Assembly (NCBI GenBank): GCA_030533445.1
Contig: CM060070.1
Span: forward strand, 25,222,001-25,286,000
Origin: Cyprinodon diabolis
Lineage: Eukaryota > Chordata > Actinopteri > Cyprinodontiformes > Cyprinodontidae
Direction of reading: 5' to 3'
Length of the DNA stretch: 64,000 nt
A program made the translations under genes and the position numbers. Below the pieces are notes generated by a model. That model searched no databases, was not told the origin of the DNA, and worked only from the letters and a program-made list of their open reading frames with translations. This document shows positions 1-10,989 of this stretch, piece by piece. Each line of letters starts with the position of its first letter. The stretch's first letter is position 1.

Positions 1-1822
1 TTTTTAGCTCAGTTTATGGCATTGGTGATAACATCATGAACTTTAGACCATGATTTGTTTGATTATATAAAGATTCAAGAGGTTTTAAGGTTTTCCTGTT
101 TATGGGACCAGCAGCAGACAAAACAGCCATAGGTAAGAGATATGTGATGTGGTTATTAAAAAAATTTGATGCCTCCAATGTAAAAAAAAAAAAAAAAAAA
201 AAAGTCTAATTGATCTTAAAGGAACAGTACACCCAAAACATGATTAGCCTTCATTTTCTACTCACCCCCATGCTGAACCACACTCTGGAGTACTTTTTTG
301 ATATCTCAAATGCATCTGGAGATCTGGGAGGCTTCTTGCTGTCTGCTGACATTCAAATAATGGAGGTCTATGGCGCCCGAGGCAGAAAGGTCCATAAAAG
401 TCCACAAAAAACGTGTCAATATTCCTCCATACTGCTCGTCCAATGTATTCCAAGTGTCCTGGGTGGTTAGCTTCCATAATTTACTCGAAACGAAGTCATT
501 TAGAATGTTTTTAGAGCATAAACAGTAGTGTATAGGATTTCCTAAAAGCGCGCGTCTGCGAGTTCACGAGCCTACGGAAACTGCGGTAGACCAAACCAGA
601 TGAAAGTGCGCATTCAGCGCAGTATGGAGGAATATTGACACGTTTTTTGTGGACTTTTATGGACCTTTCTGCCTCGGGCACCATAGACCTCCATTATTTG
701 AATGTCAGCAGACAGCAAGAAGCCTCCCAGATCTCCAGATGCATTTGAGATATCAAAAAAATACTCCAGAGTGTTGTTCAGCATGGGGGTGAGTAGAAAA
801 TGAAGGCTAATCATGTTTTGGGTGTACTATTCCTTTAACGTGGCAAGATTATATTCAAGAGTCCATTTAAAATTGAGCCCTGGGTCCAGTATACATCCAT
901 GTACTTAAAGCAGCTCTAAGTTGCACTTTTTACCATAATTTATCATCTGCTAAATCACTATAACGGTACTCTTTAGTGTTAATGAGATAATTGACGGGTC
1001 TATCTTCTCCCCCTATTGTCTCTGGCTGGAAAAGCAACTTTCTGTGCCATTGACCTGGTGGCAGATCTGTTCTGGTTCTCATGGCAAGATGAGCAGCTTT
1101 ATGGCAGTCTAATGTACGAACATTGGCATAAACAGCTACACACTACTCACAGATGGAGCAATTTTAGACTGTGGAGGTTTATGACAAGGTGGACCCAGCA
1201 AAAAAACAAAACAAAGAAACCTCATTCTAAAGATAAAATGTGAATCAGATCAGGACAGGTGTGGATGCAAACTGATGTAGACATTGGACTAATTATTCGG
1301 CTAGTAATCGTTTACCCGAGATGCAGGCTTAGACTTCATTGGCTTGAATAAATGTAACAATGAGCTCGGTTGCTGTTGTATATGGATGGAACATGGAAGG
1401 CTATCAGTATTCATGTTGGGACTGTTTTTATAAGGCCCAGTAGAGGGAGTAAAATCCAATCAGATCTGTGTATTACATCCTGATGATAGTCAAGTTCTCC
1501 ATAGTCCTGCTATGATCTGATTACTTGACTCAGCGGTGTGAAGCAGAGGCACATTTTAAAGGTGCAGCACAACAGACCTCCAGGACTAGAATCAAGGATT
1601 CAAGGAAAGTCCTAAAAGAAAGAACAGAACTACCATAGATGCATCATTTCTTTTATCTTACAGTTCTGGTCAGCGAGCTTCCTGACAGTGTATCTAGGAA
1701 TTTAGCCTAAAGGTTTTTTTTTGTGAACTTTTAAGTTGCCTAACTGCTGTTATGCATATGGTGAACAGTTGTTCTCTAAACCATATTTTTTATTAAAGTC
1801 TTCATAATATTTTGTTGGAAAG
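1..1822 (+). other. Upstream intron of the unidentified plus-strand gene
   Basis: No exon is recognisable upstream of 1823, so this stretch is best read as intron of the gene whose last exons follow. It holds a 22-nt poly(A) run at 182-203 and the TTAA-flanked foldback element at 216-838. A 75-codon open frame at 1016-1243 has no resemblance to a known protein and no convincing splice signals, so I treat it as chance. The rest (about 840-1800) shows nothing identifiable. Confidence 0.5.
216..838. mobile_element. TTAA-flanked foldback (MITE-like) element
   Basis: Two arms of about 215 bp (220-434 and 620-834) are near-identical inverted copies. They enclose an unrelated spacer of about 185 bp (435-619). 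TTAA occurs at both outer edges (216-219 and 835-838) and the ends read AGGAACAGTACACCC inward, with one mismatch between arms. A TTAA target duplication with terminal inverted repeats is the hallmark of piggyBac- and Kolobok-type DNA transposons (family knowledge). With no transposase this is a non-autonomous foldback element. The open frames in the two arms are the same sequence read from each side and are not genes. The few arm differences suggest recent insertion or gene conversion between arms. Confidence 0.85.
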
Positions 1823-2021
1823 GAACCTGCGGCGTTTCCGGCGCTGGCAGGTGCGGCAGGTGGAGGCGATGCGCTGCAGGAGAGAGTGGCAACGGCAGCT
1901 GGCTGTGGAGAACGCAGGCAGTCTGGAGTGTCGGTTTAAACTCAACACTCACAAAATGGTGTTTGTTATGAACTCTGAGGACTACATGTACCGCAGAGGT
2001 GCGCTGGTGAAGGCCCGGAAG
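1823..2021 (+). CDS. Penultimate coding exon of an unidentified conserved gene
   Basis: I do not recognise the protein. The frame is open from an acceptor AG at 1821-1822 to a clear donor (AAG|GTATGC) after 2021 and ends in phase 0. The encoded 66 residues start basic and amphipathic ([19 protein letters not shown]), consistent with a helix or coiled coil. [21 protein letters not shown] segment follows. GC content and codon use differ clearly from the AT-rich flanks, as expected for real coding DNA. The polypyrimidine tract before the acceptor is weak, so the exon start could lie slightly upstream (the frame is open from 1797). It splices in phase to the exon at 2143. The orientation converges with xpr1. 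Confidence 0.75.
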
Positions 2022-2142
2022 GTATGCTTCCCATTAGTCTCATGTGGCATAAAGCTAGTTATTTTTTAAACTTTATTCCAAAGAAATAACGTGAGCTGTG
2101 AAATGTTGACTTTTTTTTTTAACCATCTCTTCCCCCCCACAG

Positions 2143-2379
2143 TCACAGCACAGAGTCGCAGCCTGCCAACATGAACGCTTTGACAAGTGGCACCAAAGCT
2201 GGCTGGCCAATCATGTCCCAGCCTCAGCCGAACGCTCAGTGCAGAACTGGCTAATGGGTGAGGAGGAGGAGGACTTCATACCCTGCAAGACCACCTGTCT
2301 GTCTACGGAGTTGAAAGGACAAAGTGTTAACAGATACCAGGTTCATTACAGCAGTAGCAAAGCCCCCTCCTCACCATAA
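2143..2379 (+). CDS. Last coding exon of the unidentified conserved gene
   Basis: A strong pyrimidine tract ending in CAG at 2140-2142 gives an exon start at 2143 that continues the previous exon in phase 0. It encodes 78 residues and ends with TAA at 2377-2379. Visible segments include CQHERFDKWHQSWLANHV, the motif NWLMGEEEEDF, a PCKTTC pair of cysteines, and NRYQVHY just before a serine-rich tail. There is no signal peptide, membrane segment or recognised catalytic motif. With the preceding exon this is the C-terminal end of a probably cytosolic protein. The 121-bp intron between them has consensus ends. Function unknown; a protein search with the two joined exons would probably name it. 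Confidence 0.75.
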   Translation, partial: SQHRVAACQHERFDKWHQSWLANHVPASAERSVQNWLMGEEEEDFIPCKTTCLSTELKGQSVNRYQVHYSSSKAPSSP

Positions 2380-3165
2380 GGATCAGCAGGTAGACGGACA
2401 CACACTCATTGGTAAAATGCATGGACTTATAGGACATCTGCACACTAAACAGACATAACCAGCTACAGTCCCATACCTCCGCGTCCCTCCCACATGGTCA
2501 CCATGGATGACTGAGCACAGCGTGCACAGCAAGGAAGAGGACCAACAGACTGATATAATCAAGGAAAGCAATCAGTTTGTGACTGATGGGATCAGTCGGA
2601 CTCAACTGCACAAACAGTTCATCTGCAGCAGATCTATCATTCTGTCTTCTGGTGGCACTAAAGTTCATAGGAATTATGGAGACGGCTGATCAGCTCAGAG
2701 GTCACGGAATTTGTTTCAGAAATGTGAATGTCTTTTTTTTTTTTTTTTCTAATGTGTAGTTTTTAGCTTCTGAAGCCAGAGAGCCTTCTTCCTGTTGGTT
2801 GATTCATGTGTGTTTATATGGAGAGATAATGGTAAATGTTTGTATGTGTATCCTGCTCTCTACATTTTGTTTGTGAGTCCAGAACAGGCTTTATAACTAT
2901 AGTATCTACATTATTACTGTATGTGCATATATACAGGGATCCTGTATTTTTATATATGCATCTACACAGGTCGAAACATAAGATGATTATGTGATTCCTT
3001 AAAGTATTTGTCAGCCAACTCTTGATGTTTGTGCTTTTTTTTTTTTTCAATTTTTGTATTTTCTTTCTTTTTTGTGTTGTAGCTAAACAAGTTATCACCA
3101 GGGCAACAAGGAGTGCTTAAAGTTAATTGGTTTAATATAAATAAAACAGTCTGAACATGTACCAT
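2380..3165 (+). other. Probable 3' untranslated region of the unidentified gene
   Basis: This non-coding stretch follows the TAA stop. It becomes AT-rich, with T tracts at 2732-2750 and 3037-3048, and ends near AATAAA at 3140-3145. The extent is inferred only from the position of that hexamer. Confidence 0.35.
3140..3145 (+). terminator. Candidate polyadenylation signal, plus-strand gene
   Basis: AATAAA lies about 760 bp after the stop codon at 2379. Another AATAAA-like site occurs near 3205. With no transcript data the choice between them is a guess. Confidence 0.3.
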
Positions 3166-4144
3166 TTATTAATTTACAAAACATTTCTTTTGCATACTGA
3201 CTTTAAAAATAAAAGGAAATTATCATCAGTGTTAAAAAAGAATGTATAATGTTTACCTTGTATCAGTTATCAGATAATAAACAACCTAGTTGTGAACTTC
3301 TTAGACATTGACTGACAGCCTTTTGTTTATATATATTCCTGCTTGACTAAAGGTTGCACGAACATCATAGAATCACCCAAAGCTTCAACACAGGTTAGTT
3401 TTTTTTTTTTTTTTCCCAGATGAGCTCCTGGAGAAGAAAGTTAAACATTGGATGAAAATTCTCTTCCAGCGATGTTTAACTGCTGAGTTGAAACCCGTTC
3501 TACTGAGCAGACTGACATGGGTAAAAAAAATACTTTGGATGTTGTTGGATCTGTGAAGAACTTTATATCAGCAGTTCAATTTAAAAAGTGAGACTTATAG
3601 ATTTATTTGATGTGATAAACAATTAAGGAGAACCCACAGTTTTCTTAAGAACTGCATATTATATTATTCAGAAAAGCATGGCCTACACAATAACAAAGGA
3701 CTTAAAAGTTGCTCACCAGATAGTTGGTGAAACCCACTACTAGGAGAACGATCCTAAAGGTGGGTTGTTCATTGTAGGGGAGAGAAACTGCCAGAGCCTG
3801 TGGATGCCTCAATGTCTCCCTGTATGAATGCAGTAATTCAATCAAACAAGACACACAAAAAAAACACTAGAGTTCTGGGTTCATACTCCATGTAGTGTTT
3901 GGCAGAAAAAGCTTTTTTTTCCCCCGTTTTTTTCTCCAGGTACTTTGTGAGACAACTGTTATTAGCTGTAAGCTAATGGCTAATAAGACCTAACATTTCC
4001 ATGCTGTGACCCTCTAAACTTCCTTAACATCACACACAGTGCTATAAATAACTATTTCATCTGTTGAGCCTTATATCAGCACGTATATTCCCAATTAATA
4101 ACAAAATCAAACCTCCAGTTATTGTGTAAAGGGAGTGCTGGTAA
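3166..4144. other. Intergenic stretch, plus-strand gene to L2 LINE
   Basis: AT-rich sequence with a T run at 3400-3414 and one exon-like open stretch at 3420-3520 (listed separately). I see nothing else identifiable. Confidence 0.4.
3420..3520 (+). other. Exon-like 101-bp open stretch of uncertain status
   Basis: A long T tract and CCCAG (ending 3419) precede an open frame of 33 codons reading DELLEKKVKHWMKILFQRC and onward to LLSRLTW. A GTAAAA donor-like site follows at 3521. The acceptor is strong and the composition resembles a real helix-rich exon. However, no partner exon is visible on either side, and the T tract is only about 20 bp downstream of an AG|GTTAG sequence. It could be an alternative downstream exon of the gene ending at 2379, an exon of another gene, or chance. 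Confidence 0.25.
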
Positions 4145-4558
4145 TGTCTTCCACTTAACCACTTTATTGTCCACCTGAAACTACTGGCTAAGGATAAGGT
4201 TAAATACAGTAAGATTGTTATTCACGCTGGTGGTAATGACACCCGGTTACGCCGATCGGAGGTCACTAAAATTAGTGTTGCTTCGGTGTGTAAGTTTGCC
4301 AAAAAAATGTCGGACTCTGTAATTTTCTCTGGTCCCCTCCCTGATCTGACCAGTGATGACATGTTTAGCCGCATGTCGTCATTCAACCGCTGGTTGTCTA
4401 GGTGGTGTCCTGAAAACAACGTGGGCTACATTAATAATTGGCAATCCTTTTGGGGAAAGCCTGGTCTGATTCGGAGAGACGGCATCCATCCCACTTTGGA
4501 TGGTGCAGCTCTTCTTTCTAGGAATCTGGCCACATTTATTAGTCCTCCAAAACCCTGA
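4145..4558 (+). pseudogene. L2 ORF1 remnant with SGNH-type esterase domain
   Basis: The open frame runs from 4145 to the TGA at 4556-4558, about 137 codons with no visible start. It carries an [11 protein letters not shown] block and, near the end, DGIHPT. These match the GxND and DxxH blocks of SGNH/GDSL hydrolases, a domain known in ORF1 proteins of CR1/L2-type LINEs. The N-terminal GDS block with the nucleophilic serine is missing, so the remnant cannot be a complete esterase. It lies 9 bp before the ORF2 frame, as expected for a bicistronic LINE. Confidence 0.8.
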
Positions 4559-4567
4559 CCACCCAGG

Positions 4568-7500
4568 GTGCAGACCAGGAAGCAGAGTTGTAGTTTAACA
4601 CACATCTCTGCAGCTTCTCTACTGTTACCCACTCTTTACTCCATCCAGACAGTGTCTTGCCCACGACCAAAATCTAATAAATTAGCAAAGATTCCCAAAG
4701 GAGTAAATCATGATAATCTAATTAAAATCAAAATAACTCCAATTGGGGAAAAAGTTACAATTAAATGCGGTCTGTTTAACATAAGATCGCTTTCCTCTAA
4801 AAGTCTGCTAGTTAATGACTTGATTTGTGATAATCACATTGACTTGTTTTGCCTTACAGAAACCTGGCTGCAGCAAGACGATTATGTGAGCATAAATGAG
4901 GCAACTCCTTCAAGCTATTTAAATTTTCACATACCCAGAAGTTCTGGGCGAGGAGGAGGAGTAGCAACAATCTTCCAGTCTGACTTACTGATTACTCCCA
5001 AAACAGTTAATACCTACAACTCTTTTGAACATTTAACCCTTAATTTCCCTCATCCAAATTTCAAGGCAAGAAAACCTCTTCTTTTTGTAACTTTGTATCG
5101 TCCGCCAGGTCCTTACTCTGAATTTTTAGATGAGTTTTCAGAGTTCCTTTCTGATTTGGTATTAAATACTGACAGGGTCATCATAGTGGGAGATTTTAAC
5201 ATCCATGCTGACATTGAAGGCGATAGTTTAGGAGCAGCCTTTAATGCTATCTTAGACACTATTGGCTTTGTTCAAAATGTGAATAGTCCCACACATTCTC
5301 ATCTTCATACTTTGGATCTTGTGCTGACATACGGCATAGAATGTGAAGAAATAAAAGTATTTCCTCACAACCCTGTCCTCTCTGACCACTTTCTAATAAC
5401 CTTCAGGATTACTTTAACAGAGTTCTCCTCCCCCAAAAGAAGGTTCAATTTTAGTAGATCTTTATCAGATAGTGCAGTTATAAATTTTAAAGAATCTGCT
5501 TCACTTTCTCTCTCCTCTGTGTCGCTGAGCAGTGCTGCAGAGTGCAAAAGCATAGCTTATTCCCCTTCACAGGTTGATGATTTTGTTGATGGGGTTGCTA
5601 GTTCTCTGCGTACTGCCTTAGACAACGCTGCTCCTTTGAAAATGAAAACAGTTAAAAATAGAAAGCTTGCTCCTTGGTTTAATGCAGAGCTGCATACTTT
5701 GAAGCAAAATGCTAGGAAACTGGAGAGAAAATATCGCTCCTCAGGCCTGCGGGAGTCCTTCCTAGTCTGGAAAAATGGTTTACTGCTGTATAAGAGGACC
5801 CTTTGTAAAGCAAGAGCAGCATACTTCTCCTCATTAATAGAGGAGAATAAGAATAATCCTAGATTTCTTTTTAATACAGTTGCCAAACTCATCCAGAGCC
5901 ATAGCTCTGTTGAACCGTCCATTCCACCTGCTCTTAGCAGCAATGATTTTATGGGATTCTTTATAAATAAGATTGATCTTATTAAAAATAAGATCATAAG
6001 CACTCCTCTATCCGCGATTGTACCTGAGGTAGTCATGGAATCTGAACCGGGTTTAGACTGCTTTAATCCAGTTGAACTTTCTGAATTAGCAAAATTATTG
6101 TCTTCATCTAAGCCTTCAACTTGTATGTTAGATCCAGTTCCAACCAGGTTATTTAAGGAGGTATTCCCTTTGATCTCCTCCTCCATTTTAGATGTGATTA
6201 ATCTATCTCTGTTACAGGGATATGTACCTAAAGCTTTTAAGGTTGCTGTAATTAAACCTCTGCTTAAGAAACCGTCTCTTGACCCAGATGACTTGGTTAA
6301 TTATAGACCTATATCCAATCTTCCTTTCTTATCCAAAATTCTTGAGAAAGTAGTTGCCAAACAAGTTTGTGATCACTTACACCATAATGAACTTTTTGAA
6401 GAGTTTCAGTCTGGCTTTAGAGCTCATCATAGCACTGAAACAGCTCTGGTGAAAGTCACTAATGATATTCTCATGGCCTCAGATAATGGACTTGTATCTG
6501 TGCTCGTCCTGTTGGATCTTAGTGCTGCATTTGATACAGTTGACCATAATATTCTTTTAGAAAGACTTGAATTTTTGTTGGAATTAAAGGAACAGCACTA
6601 GACTGGTTTAAATCTTATCTATTTGATCGAATTCAGTTTGTTTATGTTAATGATAGATCTTCAACACGCTCAAAGGTTACCTGTGGAATACCACAGGGAT
6701 TGGTGCTAGGACCAATTCTCTTTACTTTATACATGCTCCCAATTGGTAGAGTTATTAGACAGCATGGGATTAATTTTCACTGTTATGCTGATGATACCCA
6801 GCTATATCTGTCTATAAATCCAGATGAAGCTAACCCATTACATAGATTACAGGCATGTCTTGAAGACATAAAAACCTGGATGACTCTTAACTTTCTGCTT
6901 CTGAATGCAGACAAAACAGAAGTTATAGTCTTTGGACCAGAGTCTCTGAAAAAGAAGCTGATTAGCCAGTCACTTCATTTGGATGGGATTAAACTGATTT
7001 CAGATAATAAAGTAAAAAATCTTGGTGTTATTTTTGATCAGGACCTGTCATTTAAATCCCATATCAAAGAGGTTTCTAGAATTTCCTTCTTTCATCTGAG
7101 GAACATTGCAAAAATTAGAAGTATCCTGTCCAGGGGTGATGCTGAGAAACTAGTCCATGCATTTGTTACTTTAAGGCTGGACTATTGTAATTCTTTACTA
7201 TCAGGAAGTCCACAAACTGTAGTTAAAAGCCTTCAGCTGATCCAAAATGCTGCAGCCAGAGTTCTGATGAAAATTAAAAAGAGAGATTACATCTCTCCTA
7301 TCCTGGCTTCTCTTCATTGGCTTCCTGTTAAATCAAGAATTGAATTTAAAATCCTCCTTCTCACATATAAAGCCTTAAATGGCCAAGCTCCATCTTATAT
7401 CACAGATCTGATTGTTCCTTATGTTCCTAACAGAGCACTTCGCTCTCAATCTGCAGGTTTACTAGTGGTTCCTAGAATTTCTAAAAGTAGAATGGGAGGC

Positions 7501-7626
7501 AGATCATTTAGTTATCAGGCTACTCTCCTGTGGAACCAACTACCAGTTTTAGTCCGTGAGGCAGACACCCTGTCTACTTTTAAGGCTAGGCTTAAAACAT
7601 TCCTTTTTGATAAAGCTTATAGTTAG
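4568..7626 (+). pseudogene. L2 ORF2: endonuclease and reverse transcriptase, frameshifted
   Basis: The first frame (4568-6601) starts with a short linker. It then shows an exonuclease-endonuclease-phosphatase fold: GLFNIRSL near 4770, TETWL near 4860, VGDFNIH near 5190, and LSDHF near 5380. The reverse transcriptase begins near 6240 ([23 protein letters not shown]) and includes QSGFR and the [12 protein letters not shown] block with the first catalytic aspartate. The frame breaks in a T-rich stretch between about 6560 and 6590 and stops at TAG 6599-6601. Homology resumes in another frame: IPQGLVLGP, the catalytic YADD at about 6784, and a C-terminal region ending at the stop after 7623. The frameshift is the only lesion I can see, so the copy is young. 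It would encode the enzyme that nicks target DNA and copies the LINE RNA. Confidence 0.92.
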
Positions 7627-8811
7627 GGTGGCTCAGGTTATCCTGAGCTATCTCTATAGTTATGCTGCTATAGGCTTAGACTTCTGGAGGACATAGGGAC
7701 CCCCATTTCATCCTTCTGCTTCATTCTCTCTCTGTTCTCCTATTATGCAGAATCTGTTAGTTCAATCTCTAACCTTCTGCTCTCTCTGCTTTTCCTCAGA
7801 GTAGCTTTGCCTCGTCTGTTCCTGTTTGGCTGTGACGTCATCCAGGAAAGAAACATCAGCTGTGCTGCTTCCATCAACACCCTTGTTTGTAGATGTTGGA
7901 GATTGGCCTGTTTTCCAGTGTGGTCCTGTTTCTCTGGCCGTGGCTGGGTGGATGTGCTCTCTTCATCCTCTGGCATGTGAGCTGCCTTGGAGCTCGTCTG
8001 CCTGGCTGTGTGTTTCCTGGACGGGGCCGCCTTTTACAGCTGCTTTTTGTATCTCTGCTTCTGTCTCCTTGAACCCCAGTCGGCCTCGGGAGATGGCCGC
8101 TCACACTGAGCCTGGTTCTGCTGGAGGTTTCTTCCTGTTCAAAGGGAGTTTTTCCTCTCCACTGTTGCAACAAGCATGCTTGGTGTGAGGAATTGCCTTC
8201 GAGTCAATGAGTCGATGTGATCAACTGGTTTTCCTTAGATAGAAAACTTTGTATCAATTTGACTGTATGATCTGGTTGAACTGTAAAGTGCCTTGAGATG
8301 ACATGTGTTGTGAATTTGGCGCTATATAAATAAACTGAATTGAATTGAACTGTAGGCGTGCTCGGCATTTTTTTTCCAAAGTGCATTTTTAAGTAAAAAA
8401 AAGCCAGACAGAAGTAGGTTGTTACAAAAGGACAAAGGCTGCATAACAATAGTCTGTCTGTCATGGTGGGATAGTCCTGTCTGGGGAAGAGCTTACAGGT
8501 TTGGTTTAAAATCCCCTCAGTTTGTCATCTCGGTATATTTATTCAAAATAATAAATATTGGATATTTTATGATAAAACAAACTCTTCAAATTTTTGTTTT
8601 GAATAAATCTTGTATGCTTTTTTTAACCTTTTAATGATATTCAAAATGATGATCTATTTTTTAAAGCTCAATCAAGAATCTTTGTCATTATAAAGCTAAT
8701 GAAATTTTGTCAGACTTGGATGCATGTATAAATATATTACAGACAAAAAGAGATAAACGGAAAGTTAAAGGGCATGTCAGGTTGAATATATCGTTAAGGA
8801 CATGTATGTCC

Positions 8812-8992
8812 AAAGCCGGCCCTTGAGGGCCACAGTCCTGCAAGTTTTACAGGTTTCCTGCCCTAGCACAGCTGATTTGCATTAAATATTGATTGGCAGG
8901 CTTTGCTGAACTGCAATCATCAGAATCAGCTATGCTAAAGCAGGGAAACCTAAAAGCTGCAGGATAGCTGCCCTCGAGGACCACCCGAGAAC
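8812..8992. mobile_element. Small non-autonomous DNA element (hAT-like)
   Basis: Both ends carry an imperfect inverted repeat: the left end includes GGCCCTTGAGGGCCACAG then CCTGCA and TTTTAC, the right end AAAAGCTGCAGGATAG then CCCTCGAGGACCA. The 180-bp size and the CCCTCGAGGACC-type end are common among non-autonomous fish hAT elements. A target duplication could not be fixed, so the family call is tentative. Confidence 0.5.
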
Positions 8993-9939
8993 TGTGAAAT
9001 TTTACGATTTAGCTTGATATATTCACATATAGTGCAGTATGTGCTAGAGCAGCCCTTGGAAGGTGATTACTTTCAGCTCGGGGGAAAGAAAAATGTTTAA
9101 GCTGATTTGTGCTGGATGTAATGTTACTGAATTGTATTCCCTGATGGAAGTGGCATGAACCCAAGGCCTGGGTGGCATCTGTAGAAATGTGTCTGTCCAT
9201 TTTCTCATCTTTGAAAATCTGAAACTCGTGAAACGTATCAGATTTTCAAAGGGCAATCTGCCTTATATGATAAAAACATCACAGGAGACACGTGAAAAGT
9301 TACTAAAGACTGAAATATCCTTAGCAAAAAAATAAAGGCTGTCCTTCAGAAACTCCTAATGGGATAAAGGACTGGACACGGCACGGTCTGGGTTGAAAGT
9401 AGAGCAGAAGCACATTACAATTGTGGACCAGCTAATATTAATCAGATTTTTCTTCACTACATGTTCTTGAGCAAAATTGGTACCTAAAATTATTCAATCC
9501 ATTATAGAATATCAGATTAATTCATTCAAATAGTTTAACTAAACTTGTCTTGTGAGGATTTAATTTCCCTGAATTCAAAAATCAATGATTTGTATCAGTC
9601 TAAATGTAAACCACTTGAATAAACCTCATTGCACGTAGATTGTACATCAGAGGTGATTTTAGGAACAAGTGATGCAACCAAAGGAAGGCTTTTCTTGGTG
9701 TTCATTGGCCAGTGAACTCCATGATAAAAACCTGATTGGTGAAAGTCATGTTACATGTTAAATAATCCCTTGCAAATAATCCTTTGGATTGATAAACATG
9801 TTTAATGTAAAGCAAAAGGAAATACTCCAAAGTCTAGAGAGGAAACCAGTACCTTACTTTAAATGCTAGGTGGGAATGTTTTAGGCCAATAAATGGGTTG
9901 TATGTGTGGAATATGTTAGAATAAATTAGGAAAGATCAC

Positions 9940-10130
9940 TATGCTTTCAGAGAAGCATGGTGGTGGACTTTGGGGTTGAAGGAAAGATGGATCTAATGAA
10001 GTTTCTCCTGGGAGAAAGTATCACACTGTAAGGAACCTGAAGCCTGGGCGTCATTGGACACTTTAACAGGACAAGGATCTTAACCACATCTCAGTGTCCA
10101 CTTGAGTTTGGTTTCAAAGGATATGTGAGT
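9940..10130 (+). pseudogene. Decayed Tc1/mariner transposase fragment
   Basis: The stretch AGAAGCATGGTGGTGG, followed by a segment translating near RNLKPGRHWT and then Q-D-K-D in place of the QDND-type block, resembles the catalytic middle of Tc1 transposases (HGGG, then LKPGR, then QQDNDPKH). Stops and substitutions break the frame throughout. The element probably extends left to about 9640, but the ends are not visible. It is an old, inactive copy. Confidence 0.45.
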
Positions 10131-10989
10131 CACCTGATTCAGCGTTATTTAAAAAATCTTTAATTGGGTTTGAAAAGTGTTTCTGCACACAAATCTCTGT
10201 AAAAATAAAAATGAACTGGAAAGCTTTGTCCATGACAAGTGGGTGTTGCTACATCTGGATTTCTGCAAGAAGTCAGTATGCAGCTTGAAGGCAAGAGGGA
10301 AACCATTACTAAAGATGCAGTAGAACATGGCATCCTGTGTTTAATTTGGAAATCTCTTTTATTTCAAGCAGCTGTGTGTATATGTTGTCCATCTAATTTG
10401 CAGTGAGAGGTGAAACGAAGCTTGTGAATAAAGATGAAATGTAGCATCTATGTGGGATATTTCTTAGTGACTAAAATCAATACGCAGGCCAGAAAAAATG
10501 AATAGTATTTTCCACCTAAAAGGAATACATAACTGGATCCTGCTGGTAAACTGAAAACATCTTCAGAAAAATAATAAAGAAAACACATCATGGATGTGTA
10601 AACCCTGGCTAACATTCTGCTTAAAGGACAGTATGCTGAAGAACTAGCTTTGAATTGGACTAAGAGCTACCACACATAGGCAAATAAAAAATAAAAAAAA
10701 AAGTAGGAAACGCACAAGCAAAAGGAAACCAACAAACTGAGGACCAAATAAGAACCTGTGAATTAGACAAAGGGTCACACTGAAAACAGAATGGGAAAGA
10801 AGGCTCAAGAGGCAGAGTGAGTTTTAAAAATAATCATGGTTTATAAAACCTAGATATGACAGGATCACCAAAGTGTATACAGAAATACAAATACCATGAA
10901 AGAATCGTTAAACACTCAACATGTACAAACTACTCTGTAAAAGTGACTTCGGGAGAAATGTTCAGACAACGAAACGTTTTCATTTCTCT

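Larger units (their letters stand above)
4145..8347 (+). mobile_element. L2-clade LINE, 5'-truncated, near-complete ORF2
   Basis: A non-LTR retrotransposon reads left to right. It contains the end of ORF1 with an esterase domain (4145-4558), ORF2 with apurinic-type endonuclease and reverse transcriptase (4568-7626), and a 3' untranslated region of about 700 bp. It ends with the teleost L2 signature AAGTGCCTTGAGATGACA, then GCTATATAAATAAA and short GAATT-type repeats, instead of poly(A). A second copy (21238-22656) and two fragments (39118-39400, 52370-52715) of the same lineage lie in the window. ORF1 lacks its N-terminal part, so 5' truncation is likely. One frameshift in ORF2 makes the copy non-autonomous as it stands. 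No target-site duplication could be assigned. Confidence 0.93.
8348..10989. other. Intergenic stretch between L2 LINE and the xpr1 3' end
   Basis: AT-rich DNA holding a palindrome-ended miniature element at 8812-8992 and a decayed Tc1 remnant near 9940-10130. No conserved open frame is visible; reading frames here are short and of random composition. Confidence 0.5.

Noticed and set aside
210..470. 86-codon open frame and its minus-strand twin at 614-814
   Set aside because: The two are the same sequence in the arms of a foldback element and have no splice or promoter context.
1016..1243. 75-codon plus-strand open frame as a possible exon of the left gene
   Set aside because: No convincing acceptor or donor in phase with the exon at 1823 and no recognisable protein character.
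7826..8188. 120-codon plus-strand and 99-codon minus-strand frames after L2 ORF2
   Set aside because: They lie in the L2 3' untranslated region, and corresponding sequence in the other L2 copies has no conserved frame.
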